Shown: positions 1-8,514 of the stretch, piece after piece
How positions within the stretch are numbered: position 1 is the first letter of the stretch
Layout of the letters: each line of letters begins with the position of its first letter
DNA from: Anaerolineae bacterium
GTDB taxonomy: Bacteria > Chloroflexota > Anaerolineae > B4-G1 > SLSP01
Assembly (NCBI GenBank): GCA_026645815.1
Contig: JAPKMR010000039.1
Location: 1-33,529, forward strand
DNA: 33,529 nucleotides
Direction of reading: 5' to 3'
Notes under the pieces: model-generated
Told to the model about the DNA's origin: nothing
The model's database searches: none
Seen by the model: only the letters and a program-made list of their open reading frames with translations
Translations under genes and position numbers: made by a program

Positions 1-387
1 AAAAGTGAACCAACTTCAGAGCGTTGAAGTATTATTACTGTAGCAGTATGGGGATTTCGTAGCAGGTCGCTGACCGAAACCGCGCCACGCTCTGCACACT
101 GCCCTTGAAGCGCAAGCAAGGCATTCGTCCGGGGTTGACGAAGTAGCCAATCTGCACAGCGGACTCTACAGGGGACGCAGAAGCCCGCTGAACTGCTACG
201 AATGCCCGTATGGTAAAAAGCTTGACTGGATGGCATTCCCATGGTAAACTCTTGGGAATGTATCAGGGAATAAAAACTACTGTGAGGTAGTAATTTATCA
301 CTGGTCATTTGTCACGATGTCTGCTAATCTTAAGCAGGTCGTATTTCTAGCGTGTTGAAGACCTGGCTGCTGCTCATGGGATAAATT
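1..387. other. No supported gene; possible degraded mobile-element tail
   Basis: I see no convincing gene here; all frames are broken by stops. One frame around 60-145 and another around 160-215 give short peptides that faintly recall the C-terminal end of IS200/IS605-type TnpB proteins, but the match is too weak to call. The stretch may be the decayed 3' end of a mobile element or simple intergenic DNA. Confidence 0.3.
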
Positions 388-648
388 GTGGGAAGAACTA
401 ACGAACTGTCGGACCAGGCCTTAGATTGTCTATTACGGAGCACACTCCGTGGTAGCTTGGGTAGCTTCGAACCTTCCCCACATGTGTGGGAACGTGTGGT
501 CAAGCGCCTGCGTAGCAACGCGCCTGTGGCTCATGCGCAGTATTCCCCAGTGACTTTTTCTCACCAACAGCAGTTGCTGTTCTTCTCTGTAATTCGGCTT
601 GAGACCCATTGCCATTTCCTCGCTGGCGGTGTGTTACGCGCTGTGTGA
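388..648 (+). CDS. Possible small hypothetical protein (86 aa)
   Basis: This GTG-started frame of 86 codons is not recognised with certainty. Its first 45 residues have a composition seen in small Chloroflexota proteins that often sit near sigma factors: a short helical segment with LDCLLRSTLRGSL, then PSPHVWERVVKRLR. The C-terminal half looks less protein-like and could be a frameshifted remnant. No good ribosome binding site precedes the GTG, and no partner gene is adjacent; the next gene starts about 210 bp downstream. It may be a truncated regulator remnant or a chance frame. Confidence 0.3.
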   Translation: MGRTNELSDQALDCLLRSTLRGSLGSFEPSPHVWERVVKRLRSNAPVAHAQYSPVTFSHQQQLLFFSVIRLETHCHFLAGGVLRAV

Positions 649-856
649 GGAATGCTCTTGGCAAGTGGGATTGTATGCTTTTCAAACGCATGTTTGCTGG
701 TTTGAGATTATTGACGGAAGGAGGTGATTCTAAAGCTGGTCTGTGTAGAGAGTAGTCCCAAGAGTTGTATCCGCTCCAGATGGCTGTAAAGCCAGGTTTT
801 GCTGGAGCACCGTGTCGAATGTGTAACCCATTTCCAATTATTTGAAGGAGGAGCGA
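649..856. promoter_or_regulatory. Leader of the ABC transporter operon
   Basis: This is the non-coding leader upstream of the binding protein. It holds a perfect extended Shine-Dalgarno sequence (AAGGAGGTGAT, 718-728) that precedes no recognisable gene. Only a 21-codon frame beginning with the GTG at 724 lies beside it, and its spacing is wrong. The ribosome binding site actually used by the next gene is GAAGGAGGAG at 844-853. No confident -35/-10 pair was found. Confidence 0.4.
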
Positions 857-3433
857 ATGTTTACGAAGAAGAATCTGACGATGCTGCTCACCCTGGTGAT
901 GGTCGCCAGCATGCTGCTTTCGGCATGTGGCCCGACCCCTGCACCACAGGTTATCGAGAAGACCGTCGTGGTCACGCAGGAAGTTATCAAGACGGTTGAA
1001 GTGACCAAAGAGGTCGAAGTCGAAGTCCTGGTTACCCCTGAGCCTGTCAAGGTTGACCGCAAGGGCGCCTGGCTGGATACCGTGATCTTCGTCGAAGAGC
1101 CGAGCACGGATGCCGCCATCACCCGCCTCGAGGTTGGCGAGATTGATGTGTTCGCCTACTCGGTTTCCAACCCTGAGACTGCTGCCAAGGTTGAGGAATC
1201 CCCGAATCTGGATGCCTATAGCGCTTCGGGTTCCTACAATGAACTCACGTTCAACCCCGCGGGTCCCGAACTTGAGAACGGCACCCTCAATCCCTTTGGC
1301 GCTCCCGCCATCCGCGAGGCCATGAACTGGCTCATTGACCGCAACTACCTGGTTCAGGAAATCTTCGGTGGTATGGCAATCCCGCGCTGGACGGCCTTCA
1401 ACATCGCATCCACGGACTACGCCCGCCTGGCGGACGTGAACCGCGCGATCGAGCTGAAGTACGCCTACAATAAGGAAAAGGCGCAGGAAGTCATCGGCGC
1501 GGAGATGGAAAAACTTGGCGCCACCCTGGTGGATGGCAAGTGGCAGTACAACGGCGCGCCCGTGAGCCTCAGCGTCCTGATCCGTGTTGAGGATGAGCGC
1601 CGCGATATCGGTGACTACGTTGCCAACCAATTGGAAGACATCGGCTTCACCGTGGTCCGCGATTACAAGACCAGTGCAGAGGCTTCCCCGTTGTGGATGC
1701 GCGGCGATCCGGCTGAGGGTCTCTGGAACGTCTACACCGGCGGTTGGGTCACCACCGTCGTTCCCCGCAACCTGGCTGATAACTTCCTCTTCTTCTACAC
1801 CAACCAGGGTCTGGGTGTGCCCCTGTGGCAGGCTTATGTCAATGATCCCGAGTTCTACGAACTGTCCGAGAAACTGGCTTACGCCGACTACAAGAATGTA
1901 GAAGAGCGCAATACGATGTTGGCTCGGGCGCTCGAACTCTCCATGCTCGACTCCGTCCGCATCTGGTTGGTTGATGAGAAGTCCATCACCCCCAAGCGCA
2001 ACGAAGTCAAGGTCGCATCTGACCTGTACGGCGGCGTCAGTGGTTCATGGCTCTGGGCGCAGACGCTTCAGCGTGAGGGCGAGATCGGTGGTTCGATGAC
2101 CATCGCCATGCCCAGCATCCTGACTGAGCCGTGGAATGCCATCGCTGGTACGAACTGGATCTACGATATGATGCTCATCCGCGGCACGGGCGAGAATGCG
2201 TACATGTACGACCCCTTCACCGGTCTGATCTTGCCGCAGCGCCTCGAGCGCGCCGAGATCTTCATCGAGGAAGGTTTGCCCGTTGGCAAGACCCTCGACT
2301 GGGTGGACCTGCAATTCGTGCCCTCCATTGAAGTCCCCGCGGACGCGTGGGCCGATTGGGATGCCGAGACGCAGCGCTTCCTGACCGTGGGTGAGGTCTA
2401 CACCGAAACCCAGACCGTAGCTCGCAAGAGCGTGGTCTACTACCCCGCAGATATGTTCAGCACCGTCAAGTGGCACGATGGCAGCAACCTGTCCGTCGGC
2501 GACTTCGTCATGGGCATGATCCTCACCTTCGATCGCGCCAAGGAAGCCAGCCCGGTCTACGATGCTTCGGCCGTGCCGACCTTCGATGGCTTCATGTCCG
2601 CTTTCAAGGGCGTGAAGATCATCTCCGAGGATCCTCTGATCATTGAGACTTACTCGGATTCCTACAACCTGGATGCCGAGCTCTCTATTAGCGACTGGTG
2701 GCCCTACTACGCGCAGGGTGAGGGTGCCTGGCACGCGCTCACGCTGGGCCTGATGGCCGATGCAGCAGGCGAGGCGACTTTCTCTGCCGACAAGGCGGAT
2801 GAGCTGGAAGTCGAGTGGCTGAGCTTCATCGCCGGTCCTACCATCGAGATCATGAAGACGCACCTGGATGAGCTCGTGGCTTCTGGCGAGCTCCCCTACG
2901 CGCCGACCATGAGCGAGTACGTGGACACCGCCGAAGTGCAGGCCCGCTACGCCAATCTGGCGGAGTGGTTCCGCAAACGCGGTCACTTCTGGGTTGGCAC
3001 CGGTCCCTTCTACCTCGAGCGCGCCTTCCCCGTCGAGGGTACCGTCATCCTCAAGCGCTTCCTGGATTACCCCGACATGGCCGATAAGTGGCTGCGCTTC
3101 TCTGAAGCCCCCATCGCCGTGGTCGAACTCGACGGACCTGGTCGCGTGACCATTGGCTCCGCGGAGACCTACGATGTCTACGTGACCTTCAACGACGAAC
3201 CGTATGCTACCGCTGACCTTGACAACGTCAAGTTCTTGGTGCTCAATGCCAAGGGCGAGGTTGCGCATGTGGGTCAGGCTACGGCAGTCGAGGATGGTCT
3301 CTGGAAGATCGAACTCGCCGCCGAAGTGACCGGCAAGCTCGAAGCTGGCTCCAACCAGCTCGAGGTGGTGGTCGTTTCCAAGCGCGTGGCGCTGCCCAGC
3401 ACTGACGCCCTCACCTTCGTGACGGCCCAGTAA
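857..3433 (+). CDS. ABC transporter family-5 solute-binding lipoprotein, apparently circularly permuted
   Basis: This is the extracytoplasmic binding protein of a dipeptide/oligopeptide-type ABC importer. The ATG at 857 is chosen over an in-frame TTG at 842 because GAAGGAGGAG lies just before it. The N-terminus is a lipoprotein signal with lipobox LLSAC (Cys24), then a V/E/T-rich tether to about residue 65. At 858 aa it is much longer than usual (500-620). Segments normally found late in SBP_bac_5 proteins come first: LDTVIFVEEPSTDAAITRL at 73-91, then a REAMNWLIDRN helix at 153-163. The normally early WHDG motif lies at 539-542 and GTGPFYL at 714. A beta-rich Ig-like tail of about 110 residues follows. 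Family membership is firm; the permutation is inferred from motif order. The peptide-type ligand is inferred from the operon and could equally be an oligosaccharide. Confidence 0.93.
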   Translation: MFTKKNLTMLLTLVMVASMLLSACGPTPAPQVIEKTVVVTQEVIKTVEVTKEVEVEVLVTPEPVKVDRKGAWLDTVIFVEEPSTDAAITRLEVGEIDVFAYSVSNPETAAKVEESPNLDAYSASGSYNELTFNPAGPELENGTLNPFGAPAIREAMNWLIDRNYLVQEIFGGMAIPRWTAFNIASTDYARLADVNRAIELKYAYNKEKAQEVIGAEMEKLGATLVDGKWQYNGAPVSLSVLIRVEDERRDIGDYVANQLEDIGFTVVRDYKTSAEASPLWMRGDPAEGLWNVYTGGWVTTVVPRNLADNFLFFYTNQGLGVPLWQAYVNDPEFYELSEKLAYADYKNVEERNTMLARALELSMLDSVRIWLVDEKSITPKRNEVKVASDLYGGVSGSWLWAQTLQREGEIGGSMTIAMPSILTEPWNAIAGTNWIYDMMLIRGTGENAYMYDPFTGLILPQRLERAEIFIEEGLPVGKTLDWVDLQFVPSIEVPADAWADWDAETQRFLTVGEVYTETQTVARKSVVYYPADMFSTVKWHDGSNLSVGDFVMGMILTFDRAKEASPVYDASAVPTFDGFMSAFKGVKIISEDPLIIETYSDSYNLDAELSISDWWPYYAQGEGAWHALTLGLMADAAGEATFSADKADELEVEWLSFIAGPTIEIMKTHLDELVASGELPYAPTMSEYVDTAEVQARYANLAEWFRKRGHFWVGTGPFYLERAFPVEGTVILKRFLDYPDMADKWLRFSEAPIAVVELDGPGRVTIGSAETYDVYVTFNDEPYATADLDNVKFLVLNAKGEVAHVGQATAVEDGLWKIELAAEVTGKLEAGSNQLEVVVVSKRVALPSTDALTFVTAQ

Positions 3434-3458
3434 TCTGAGCACGCTCTGATGCAGTCCG

Positions 3459-3488
3459 CTAGGGGCGGGGCCCTCGCCTCGCCCCTAG
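3459..3488 (+). terminator. Hairpin after the binding-protein gene
   Basis: A 9-bp stem, CTAGGGGCG pairing with CGCCCCTAG, lies 26 bp after the stop codon and is followed by the T-rich TGTCTTTCT. It probably attenuates or ends transcription, or protects the 3' end. Either would let the binding protein be expressed above the downstream permeases, as is common in such operons. Confidence 0.65.
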
Positions 3489-3658
3489 TGTCTTTCTAAA
3501 CGGTCTTAATTATTACTCCGCTTCATTGTGATTGGAAGAGAACACGTGCGCAGTGTTGGGTGAGGTGCGTTTAGCACACAGGCGGGGTTTCCGAGCTTGT
3601 ACACTGTGAACGGCTGACCGGTTTATCCCATTAGGAGTTTATAGAAAGCGAGAGCGTT

Positions 3659-4798
3659 ATGGCTGAAGCAACTTTGCCCCAGGTATCGGGCGTTGAAACT
3701 TCCCAGAAGAAAAAGGGTCCTAGTTCGTGGGTCAAACTGGCGCGTTATACGGGGATTAAATTGATCACCCTGTTTATCGCTGTCGTCATCGGTATCTATC
3801 TGACCATCCTGATTGCCAATATGGGTGGTTACGTGGATGAGATTCTCAAGGGTCAGATTCGCGAAAGCATTTCCATTTCCGTCAGCATGGACCCCTCACT
3901 CAAGTATCTATCTATTGAGGAGCGCAATAAGCTCATCAATGAACGCGTTGTTCTCGAGGAACAGCGTCTGGGATTGGATCAGCCGTTTTTGCTACGCAGT
4001 GTGCGTTTCCTGACCCGCGCTATTACCCTCAATCTGGGGCGGGCGCAGCACATCGCCAGTGATAGCGGCTCAAAGATGGTGAAGAACATCATTCTGGAGC
4101 GACTGCCGCCAACCTTGCTATTGATGGCAAGTTCGAATCTTTTGTTGTTCTTCCTAAGTCTGTTCTTTGCGCTCTATCTCTCCCGCAACTACGGCACCTT
4201 CCTGGATAAGGCTGTGATTGCCATGTCGCCTTTCTCCTCCGCTCCTGCATGGTTCTATGGCATATTCCTGCTCTTGCTTTTTGCCTCAGTCTTGGGTTGG
4301 TTGCCTTTCGGCGGTATGGTCGCCGCGCCGCCGCCAGAGGCGCTTGGAGCGCGCTTGCTCAGCTATGGACGGCATTTGATTCTGCCGGTGACCGCCTGGT
4401 TGATTAGCGGCATTTTCTCGGGTGTCTATGGCTGGCGCACCTTCTTCCTGATTTTTTCGATGGAGGACTACGTTGAATTGGCGCGCGCCAAAGGGCTTTC
4501 CTCCCGTGAGATTGAGCGGCGCTATGTCCTGCGTCCCACGATGCCGAATATTATCACCAGTTTTGCGTTGATGATGATCAGCCTCTGGCAGGGCGCGACG
4601 ATTTTGGAGACGGTCTTCAACTGGCCTGGCTTGGGGCGCATGTTGTTCCGCGCCATTGGGCTGTACGACTCGCCTGTCATCATCGGCTCCGCCATCATCT
4701 ACGCCTACTTGTTGGCGGCGACCGTCTTCCTACTCGACTTCATCTACGCCCTGGTTGACCCGCGAGTGCGCGTTGGAAGTGGAGGGTCGAAAGCATGA
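3659..4798 (+). CDS. ABC transporter permease, DppB/OppB family
   Basis: This is an inner-membrane permease subunit of a dipeptide/oligopeptide-type importer. The 379-residue protein has a first membrane helix at about 30-52. An extracytoplasmic segment of about 90 residues (LGLDQPFLLR near its end) follows, then five more hydrophobic segments. The cytoplasmic EAA loop that contacts the ATPase is visible as ELARAKGLSSREIERRYVLR in the C-terminal half. It is somewhat longer than E. coli DppB (339), mainly in the first loop and an N-terminal polar extension. It follows the terminator-like hairpin and overlaps the next permease by ATGA, so the two are translationally coupled. Confidence 0.93.
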   Translation: MAEATLPQVSGVETSQKKKGPSSWVKLARYTGIKLITLFIAVVIGIYLTILIANMGGYVDEILKGQIRESISISVSMDPSLKYLSIEERNKLINERVVLEEQRLGLDQPFLLRSVRFLTRAITLNLGRAQHIASDSGSKMVKNIILERLPPTLLLMASSNLLLFFLSLFFALYLSRNYGTFLDKAVIAMSPFSSAPAWFYGIFLLLLFASVLGWLPFGGMVAAPPPEALGARLLSYGRHLILPVTAWLISGIFSGVYGWRTFFLIFSMEDYVELARAKGLSSREIERRYVLRPTMPNIITSFALMMISLWQGATILETVFNWPGLGRMLFRAIGLYDSPVIIGSAIIYAYLLAATVFLLDFIYALVDPRVRVGSGGSKA

Positions 4799-6144
4799 AC
4801 GCCTTGAAACGTACCTTCAAAGATATTTCGCAATACCCATCCGCCATCGCTGGTGTGGTGCTTATCCTGGCGTTGGTTGCCCTGGCGGTTTACACCGTGT
4901 TCTCGATTCCCTACAACGAGGCGATTCGTCTGTGGCGCGGTGGCGAGGAAATTTGGGGAGATAATCCCCGTCTGGCGCCGCCTGCCTGGACGAATATTTT
5001 CACCAAGGAAAAGCAACCTTCGACTATCGTGCGCAACAGTTCAGATACAGGCTCGGGTGTGATGAAAGAGGTCAAGCCCATTGACGAGACGATGACGGAC
5101 ATCATCTTCACCTATTCCTTTGATTATGATGCCGACGTCTTCCCCCAGGAAATGATTGTCTTCATCAACGCCACATTCCAGGAAAAGGGGCCGTTTGTCT
5201 CTTTGTTCTGGATTACGCCCGATGGTCGGGAAATCCGGCTAGGTGAGGTGACTGCTAAAGCCTCTGAAACCTATCGTTTTAACCAGGATGAGCGCTTGCT
5301 GCGCCGCCTCAAGGGTGTGGCTCCGGAGGTGGCTCTCTTTGCCGATCCGGAAAAAGAAACGCCCACGGTCCTCAAGGGGACTTATCAACTGCGCATTGAT
5401 GCGATTACCTTTGAGGAAGGCTCCGATCTGGAGGCGAAGTTTGTGTCCTACGGCACCGTACATGGGCTAGCGGGCACCGACCATCGCCGCCGCGATTTGA
5501 CCATTGCCCTGCTTTGGGGAACACCTATCGCCTTGGCTTTTGGCTTGGTAGCGGCCCTGGTCACCACCGTGACGACCATGGTTATCGCGGCAATTGGCGT
5601 GTGGTTTGGCGGTGTGGTGGATGATCTCATCCAGCGCATCACCGAAATCAACATGCTCTTGCCGTTCTTACCAATTCTGATCATGGTTGGCACCTTCCAA
5701 TCCCGTAGTATCTGGGTGCTGTTGCTCTGGGTGATTCTACTCAGTATTTTTGGCGCCAGCATCAAAGGCTACCGGGCGACCTTTATGCAGATCAAAGAGG
5801 CGCCCTATATCGAGGCGGCGCGCTCCTATGGCGCCAGCAACTGGCGCATCATTGTCTCCTATCTGATTCCGCGCATCATCCCGGTGTTGATACCCGGACT
5901 GGTGTCAGGCGTTCCTGCCTACGTCTTCTTGGAGGCTTCGTTAGCGGTCTTGGGCTTGGGCGATCCCGTTTTGCCCACCTGGGGCAAGCTCATCAATGAT
6001 GCTTACGGCAACGGTGCGCTCTATAATGGCCAGTACTATTGGATTCTGGAACCGGCGCTGTTGTTGATGGTCGCTGGTCTCGCCTTTGCGATGGTGGGCT
6101 TTGCCCTCGATCGTATCTTTAACCCCCGCTTAAGGGAGGTGTAG
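4795..6144 (+). CDS. ABC transporter permease, DppC/OppC family, with large external insertion
   Basis: This is the second permease of the importer. One membrane helix lies at about 17-38. An unusually long extracytoplasmic region of roughly 190 residues follows, then the conserved BPD_transp_1 block starting near HRRRDLTIALLWGTPIALAF. The EAA loop is visible as YIEAARSYGASNWRIIVSY. DppC proteins are normally near 300 aa; this one is 449 aa, and the extra length lies in the first external loop, which looks beta-rich. The insertion could dock the oversized binding protein, which is inference. The start overlaps the previous stop by 4 bp and the next gene begins 4 bp after its stop. Confidence 0.92.
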   Translation: MNALKRTFKDISQYPSAIAGVVLILALVALAVYTVFSIPYNEAIRLWRGGEEIWGDNPRLAPPAWTNIFTKEKQPSTIVRNSSDTGSGVMKEVKPIDETMTDIIFTYSFDYDADVFPQEMIVFINATFQEKGPFVSLFWITPDGREIRLGEVTAKASETYRFNQDERLLRRLKGVAPEVALFADPEKETPTVLKGTYQLRIDAITFEEGSDLEAKFVSYGTVHGLAGTDHRRRDLTIALLWGTPIALAFGLVAALVTTVTTMVIAAIGVWFGGVVDDLIQRITEINMLLPFLPILIMVGTFQSRSIWVLLLWVILLSIFGASIKGYRATFMQIKEAPYIEAARSYGASNWRIIVSYLIPRIIPVLIPGLVSGVPAYVFLEASLAVLGLGDPVLPTWGKLINDAYGNGALYNGQYYWILEPALLLMVAGLAFAMVGFALDRIFNPRLREV

Positions 6145-6148
6145 GCTA

Positions 6149-7108
6149 ATGCCCGAAACAACTTTGCTCCATATCGAGGACTTGAAGCTGTTTTTCCGTG
6201 CTGGTAAGGGTGTTGTGCGCGCGGTGGATGGCGTGAATTTCGATCTTAATGCTAACCAGGCTGTGGTCGTTCTGGGCGAATCGGGCTGCGGGAAGACCTC
6301 GCTGGCTAAGGCAATTCTGCGCCTGCTGCCCCGCAACGTGGATACCTATGACGGGAAAATCTACCTTCACGACCAGAATGTCATGAGCTTGAATGATGAG
6401 GAGTATCGCCGGCAGGTACGGTGGCTCAAGATGTCCATGGTGCCACAGGCGGCGATGAACGCGCTCAACCCGGTGCTCAAAGTGGGTGACCAGGTGGCTG
6501 AGCCGGCAATGATCCACAACGCGATGGATAAAGAGATGGCGCTTGGGCAGGCGCGCAAGATGTTCCAGCACGTCGGTGTGCCGTTGGACTTCTTGAACCG
6601 TTACGCCTTTGAGCTAAGCGGCGGCATGCGACAGCGCGTGGCCATCGCCATGTCCTTGGTCACCGCGCCCGATCTCATCGTGTTGGATGAGCCAACCTCG
6701 GCTTTGGATGTGTTGACGCAGGCGAACATCTTTAACGTGCTCAAGCGGATCAAGAGCGAGCTCGGCATGAGCTTTATCCTCATCACCCACGATATCGCCA
6801 CCTCCAGCGAACTGGCGGATAGTGTGGCGGTGATGTATGCCGGGCAGATCGTGGAAACGAGCGATGCGCATCGTTTCTTCACGGCGCCGCTGCATCCCTA
6901 CTCGCGTAAGCTCATGGATAGTGTGCCGCGCTTGCGTGGTACCCAGGAACCGGATTTTATCGTGGGCCAACCGCCCAGCCTTATCAACCCGCCAACCGGG
7001 TGTCGCTTCCGCGATCGTTGTCCTCAAGCTTTCAGCCGCTGTGCTGAAGAACCACCCACCATCCGGCAGGATGGTCGCACGGTTAAATGCTGGCTGCATG
7101 TAGCCTAA
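6149..7108 (+). CDS. ABC transporter ATPase, DppD/OppD family
   Basis: This cytoplasmic ATPase powers the importer. The 319-residue protein has Walker A GESGCGKT at 43-50, signature LSGGMRQ at 156-162, Walker B LIVLDEPTSALD at about 175-186 and the switch histidine in LITHD. The C-terminal oligopeptide/dipeptide-type extension carries four cysteines (CRFRDRCPQAFSRC, then KCW). In related OppD/DppD proteins such a cluster has been reported to bind an iron-sulfur centre; whether it does here is inference. It sits immediately after the DppC-like permease, and its GTGTAGGCTAATG context suggests coupled translation. Confidence 0.95.
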   Translation: MPETTLLHIEDLKLFFRAGKGVVRAVDGVNFDLNANQAVVVLGESGCGKTSLAKAILRLLPRNVDTYDGKIYLHDQNVMSLNDEEYRRQVRWLKMSMVPQAAMNALNPVLKVGDQVAEPAMIHNAMDKEMALGQARKMFQHVGVPLDFLNRYAFELSGGMRQRVAIAMSLVTAPDLIVLDEPTSALDVLTQANIFNVLKRIKSELGMSFILITHDIATSSELADSVAVMYAGQIVETSDAHRFFTAPLHPYSRKLMDSVPRLRGTQEPDFIVGQPPSLINPPTGCRFRDRCPQAFSRCAEEPPTIRQDGRTVKCWLHVA

Positions 7109-7121
7109 AGGAGCTATACAG

Positions 7122-8159
7122 ATGAATGCTATATCAGGAACAGCTCAGGGAGGTGCAGCCGTGAATAGTGCAGAGCGGCGTCATGATGAAGTGTTGTTAT
7201 CGGTCCAGGATTTGCATGTGTGGTTCGAACTGCGGCGCTTTGGCTTCGGTCATGCCGGCTATGTGCGTGCGGTAGATGGGGTCAACTTTGATCTGCATTA
7301 CAGCGAGACCATTGCCATCGTGGGTGAGAGCGGCTGCGGTAAATCCAGCTTGATGAAGACGATCCTGGCGCTGCATCGCCCCACCAAAGGCGATATTCTT
7401 TTTGAGAATCGCAACCTGAATGCCCTCAAAGGCCCCGAGTTGCGGGAATACCGTTCGCAGGTTGGTTACGTGCAGCAAGACCCCTACGGTGCGTTGGCGC
7501 CCTTCATGACCGTGCAGCGGATTCTTGAGGAGCCGCAGATTATCAACGGGATCAAGGACAAAGCCGAGCGTGATGCGCGGTTGCGTAATGCGCTTGAAGA
7601 AGTCAAGATGAGCCCGGTGGATGACTTCCTGCCCAAATTCCCGCACATGCTCAGCGGTGGGCAGCAGCAGCGCGTCGTGATTGCGCGCGCCATGCTGCTG
7701 GAACCAAAACTCATCGTCGCGGATGAGCCGGTGTCCATGCTGGATGCCTCGGTGCGGGTGGAAATTCTCAAACTGCTGCGCGCTCTGCAGGATAAGCACA
7801 ATCTTGCCGTGATTTACATCACCCACGACCTTTCTACGGTGCGTTACTTCTCGGAGCGGGTTTTCGTGATGTATGCGGGGCAGGCGGTGGAGAAGTCCCT
7901 TATCAATGACTTGATTCGCAATCCGCTGCATCCCTATACCATGGCGCTCCTGGCAGCCACATCTGATCCCGATGCGGACAATGCGACCCGCTTCCGGGAT
8001 GTACCTCCTGGCGAACCGCCGAGCCTCGTCAAGCCGCCCAAAGGCTGCCGTTTCCATCCGCGGTGTCCGCACATGATTAAGGACCTGTGCGATGCGGAAG
8101 TTCCTCCGCATTTCGAGCCGGAAGCACAACACCTGGTGGCGTGCTGGTTGTATAGATGA
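7122..8159 (+). CDS. ABC transporter ATPase, DppF/OppF family
   Basis: This is the second ATPase, which pairs with the DppD-like one. The 345-residue protein has Walker A GESGCGKS at 68-75, signature LSGGQQQR, Walker B LIVADEPVSMLD and switch YITHD. The C-terminal oligopeptide-type extension has four cysteines. The ATG at 7122 is preceded by AAAGGAG; a GTG at 7161 (NSAERR) is a possible alternative start, because residues 1-13 look like a non-conserved extension. The gene overlaps the following small membrane protein by ATGA. Confidence 0.95.
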   Translation: MNAISGTAQGGAAVNSAERRHDEVLLSVQDLHVWFELRRFGFGHAGYVRAVDGVNFDLHYSETIAIVGESGCGKSSLMKTILALHRPTKGDILFENRNLNALKGPELREYRSQVGYVQQDPYGALAPFMTVQRILEEPQIINGIKDKAERDARLRNALEEVKMSPVDDFLPKFPHMLSGGQQQRVVIARAMLLEPKLIVADEPVSMLDASVRVEILKLLRALQDKHNLAVIYITHDLSTVRYFSERVFVMYAGQAVEKSLINDLIRNPLHPYTMALLAATSDPDADNATRFRDVPPGEPPSLVKPPKGCRFHPRCPHMIKDLCDAEVPPHFEPEAQHLVACWLYR

Positions 8160-8359
8160 GCGGACAATGGCAGCCCTGGCACACGATTCTGGTAGGCCTG
8201 GTCCTGGTCGTGATCGGCTTTGTTCTACCTTTGCTGATGGTGCTGGGGCTGCTAAAATCCACTCTGCCGTTGAATTTCATTGCCTATGGTGCATCGTTTG
8301 CGGGATTGTTGCTGGGCATGGTCGGCGCTGCGCTGTACGCCAAACGCGGCAAGGACTAG
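8156..8359 (+). CDS. Small two-helix membrane protein at the end of the ABC operon
   Basis: I do not recognise this 67-residue protein by family. It has two hydrophobic segments (about 10-33 and 40-61) separated by a short polar turn and ends in the basic tail KRGKD. Its ATG overlaps the ATPase stop codon by 4 bp, which is good evidence that it is translated as the last cistron of the transporter operon. Possible roles are an accessory of the permease complex or a small membrane protein of unrelated function. The strong hairpin 27 bp downstream closes the operon. Confidence 0.8.
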   Translation: MSGQWQPWHTILVGLVLVVIGFVLPLLMVLGLLKSTLPLNFIAYGASFAGLLLGMVGAALYAKRGKD

Positions 8360-8385
8360 GTCCACACGGATGCCTGGTAAAAAGA

Positions 8386-8420
8386 TATTTGGGGGACGCG
8401 CGAAGCGCGTCCCCCAAATA
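8386..8420. terminator. Perfect 16-bp hairpin, bidirectional terminator between convergent genes
   Basis: The left arm TATTTGGGGGACGCG (8386-8400) pairs exactly with 8406-8420; one more C-G pair closes a GAA loop. It lies between the end of the transporter operon and the 3' end of the minus-strand binding protein, so it can serve both. In shape (A/T-flanked, GC core, tiny loop) it matches the hairpins at 12042, 16950, 17119 and 20120, so it may be a diverged member of that repeat family. Confidence 0.8.
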
Positions 8421-8510
8421 ATAAAAACCCCTCTTCATTTGTTTGCAAAACCGCTTTTGGCTTTTCTCCCCAAAAATCTGTTGTATGCCCGTTCTATGCG
8501 TGCGTAGTGT
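8421..8510 (+). repeat. Hairpin-associated tail, shared with 20037-20119 (inverted)
   Basis: This AT-rich stretch directly after the hairpin resembles the reverse complement of the stretch beside the hairpin at 20120-20162. Both contain CCTCTTC, then TGTTTGCA(A/G)AACC, then CTCCCC, then a TTGTAT-like run, in the same order and on the same side of the hairpin. I found the match by eye and it is partial. It suggests that the mobile or repeated unit includes more than the hairpin. Confidence 0.45.
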
Positions 8511-8514
8511 TGCC

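Noticed and set aside
60..330. Possible C-terminal remnant of an IS200/IS605 TnpB gene
   Set aside because: Only weak resemblance of a few residues (CTLPLKRKQGIRPGL, TLQGTQKPAE), in different frames, with no zinc-ribbon cysteines.
500..1630. Long minus-strand reading frame (376 codons) opposite the binding protein
   Set aside because: It mirrors a clear coding region, has no ribosome binding site and no family motif; it is an antisense shadow of a GC-biased gene.
2045..3442. Minus-strand frame of 465 codons
   Set aside because: It is entirely antisense to the binding protein, whose signal peptide, motifs and ribosome binding site are convincing; the antisense peptide has shadow-like composition.
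7197..8132. Minus-strand frame of 311 codons opposite the DppF-type ATPase
   Set aside because: The ATPase carries all Walker and signature motifs, and the opposite frame has none.
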